Of a stretch of 64,000 nt of DNA, positions 63,690 through 64,000 are shown piece after piece (within the stretch, counting starts at the first letter, position 1; each line of letters starts with the position of its first letter). The stretch is taken from assembly GCA_004005435.1 (NCBI GenBank), contig RZWH01000001.1, positions 806,001 to 870,000 of the forward strand, given 5' to 3'. This DNA is from Rhodobacteraceae bacterium CCMM004 (lineage in GTDB: Bacteria; Pseudomonadota; Alphaproteobacteria; Rhodobacterales; Rhodobacteraceae). Below the pieces are notes generated by a model, which saw only the letters and a list, made by a program, of their open reading frames with translations, had not been told where the DNA came from and ran no database searches. Position numbers and translations under genes: made by a program.

Positions 63690-64000
63690 TCAGAGGCCGA
63701 AGCGGGCATAGGCCGCCCGCTCCTCGATGCTCGCGGCGACCGAGGCGGCGGCGGCTCCGGCCAGACGGCCGAAGAACGGGCGGCGCTGCTGATAGCGGTT
63801 CAGCCGCACCTTGTCGCCAAAGCGGGCCTTGATCGCGGGCACCAGGTGGCCGATGCCGTCGATCAGGCCGACCTCGCGTGCCTTTTCCCCCACCCAGATC
63901 TCGCCGGTAAACAGCTCGGGGTCGTCGGCCAGGCGGTCGCCCCGGCGCCGTTTGACCTGGGCGATGAAGGCGTCGTGGATCTGGTCCTGGAGGCGTCGAA
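63690..64000 (-). CDS. S49-family peptidase, C-terminal part
   Basis: At least 102 residues in frame, running off the right edge at 64000. The sequence includes AFIAQVKRRRGDRL, ELFTGEIWVGEKAREVGLID and GIGHLVPAIKARFGDKV, which is the typical end of SppA/SohB-type S49 serine peptidases. The catalytic Ser and Lys lie outside the window. Confidence 0.82.
   Translation of the reverse strand, partial: RRLQDQIHDAFIAQVKRRRGDRLADDPELFTGEIWVGEKAREVGLIDGIGHLVPAIKARFGDKVRLNRYQQRRPFFGRLAGAAAASVAASIEERAAYARFGL

Overview
The window is 64 kb of GC-rich chromosomal DNA. It is densely packed with short, often overlapping operons whose start and stop codons fuse (ATGA, GTGA, TGATG). The gene content points to an alphaproteobacterium of the order Rhodobacterales (Roseobacter/Rhodobacter group). 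Supporting features are a membrane-anchored cytochrome c next to pheA, a 44-residue aa3-type oxidase subunit IV, argH divergent from a TlpA-like thioredoxin and followed by a tiny lipoprotein, Mcl1 malyl-CoA lyase, ftsEX next to an MJ0042-type zinc-ribbon protein, and a DmdC-like acyl-CoA dehydrogenase. The genus cannot be named from the sequence alone. There is no sign of a prophage, insertion sequence, CRISPR array, rRNA or tRNA.

Layout. 1-4.3 kb: partial LysE exporter, transaldolase-like fsa, DUF484 + xerC, pheA, membrane cytochrome c. 4.3-10.6 kb: yejABEF oligopeptide ABC importer with an extra 110-residue membrane protein inserted before the ATPase gene. 10.5-18 kb: SPOR-domain D-Ala-D-Ala carboxypeptidase, HAD phosphatase, clpS, an RsmC-like methyltransferase, an SDR with a broken catalytic tetrad, TlpA-like protein, argH. 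17.8-20 kb: a run of small conserved genes, including the oxidase subunit. 20-26 kb: a leftward operon for D-glutamate/D-amino acid metabolism (dgcN-dgcA-Nudix-D-amino acid transaminase) continuing into an SPFH/NfeD pair, preceded by a YafY-type regulator with a clear operator. 26-31 kb: TIM-barrel isomerase-like protein, mcl1, MarR regulator + methyltransferase, accA. 31-35 kb: PNPOx-like protein, plsC-like acyltransferase, ftsX, ftsE, zinc-ribbon protein. 35-39 kb: molybdenum cofactor cluster (a DUF-MoeA fusion, mobB, mobA, fdhD). 39-47 kb: azlCD, N-formylglutamate amidohydrolase-like, pyk, rpmI-rplT, SGNH hydrolase, YdcZ-type DMT transporter. 45.4-49.6 kb: pheS and pheT separated by a nucleotidyltransferase/HEPN pair whose antitoxin frame carries a stop codon. 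49.6-53.2 kb: NlpC/P60-like protein, ytoQ, mscL, thioredoxin-like and metallo-hydrolase genes. 53.7-64 kb: DmdC-like dehydrogenase, Sua5/YwlC-like TsaC, ilvD, two small genes, uvrC, FolM-like SDR, CaCA exchanger, small zinc-ribbon membrane protein, and the C-terminus of an S49 peptidase.

The most unexplained material lies in the spacers. One family of about 145-bp elements is bounded by 18-bp inverted repeats (core GGGCAGCGCCGTCCCGCC); six good copies and two degenerate ones fill most of the long gene-free stretches. A second, unrelated element is tandemly duplicated at 15.3-15.7 kb. A third family consists of four-hairpin arrays with GCGA/TCGC loops at two convergent gene ends, sharing an identical 18-bp hairpin. 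These repeats, the degenerate MNT/HEPN pair inside pheST, and the YafY operator are the best candidates for further work.
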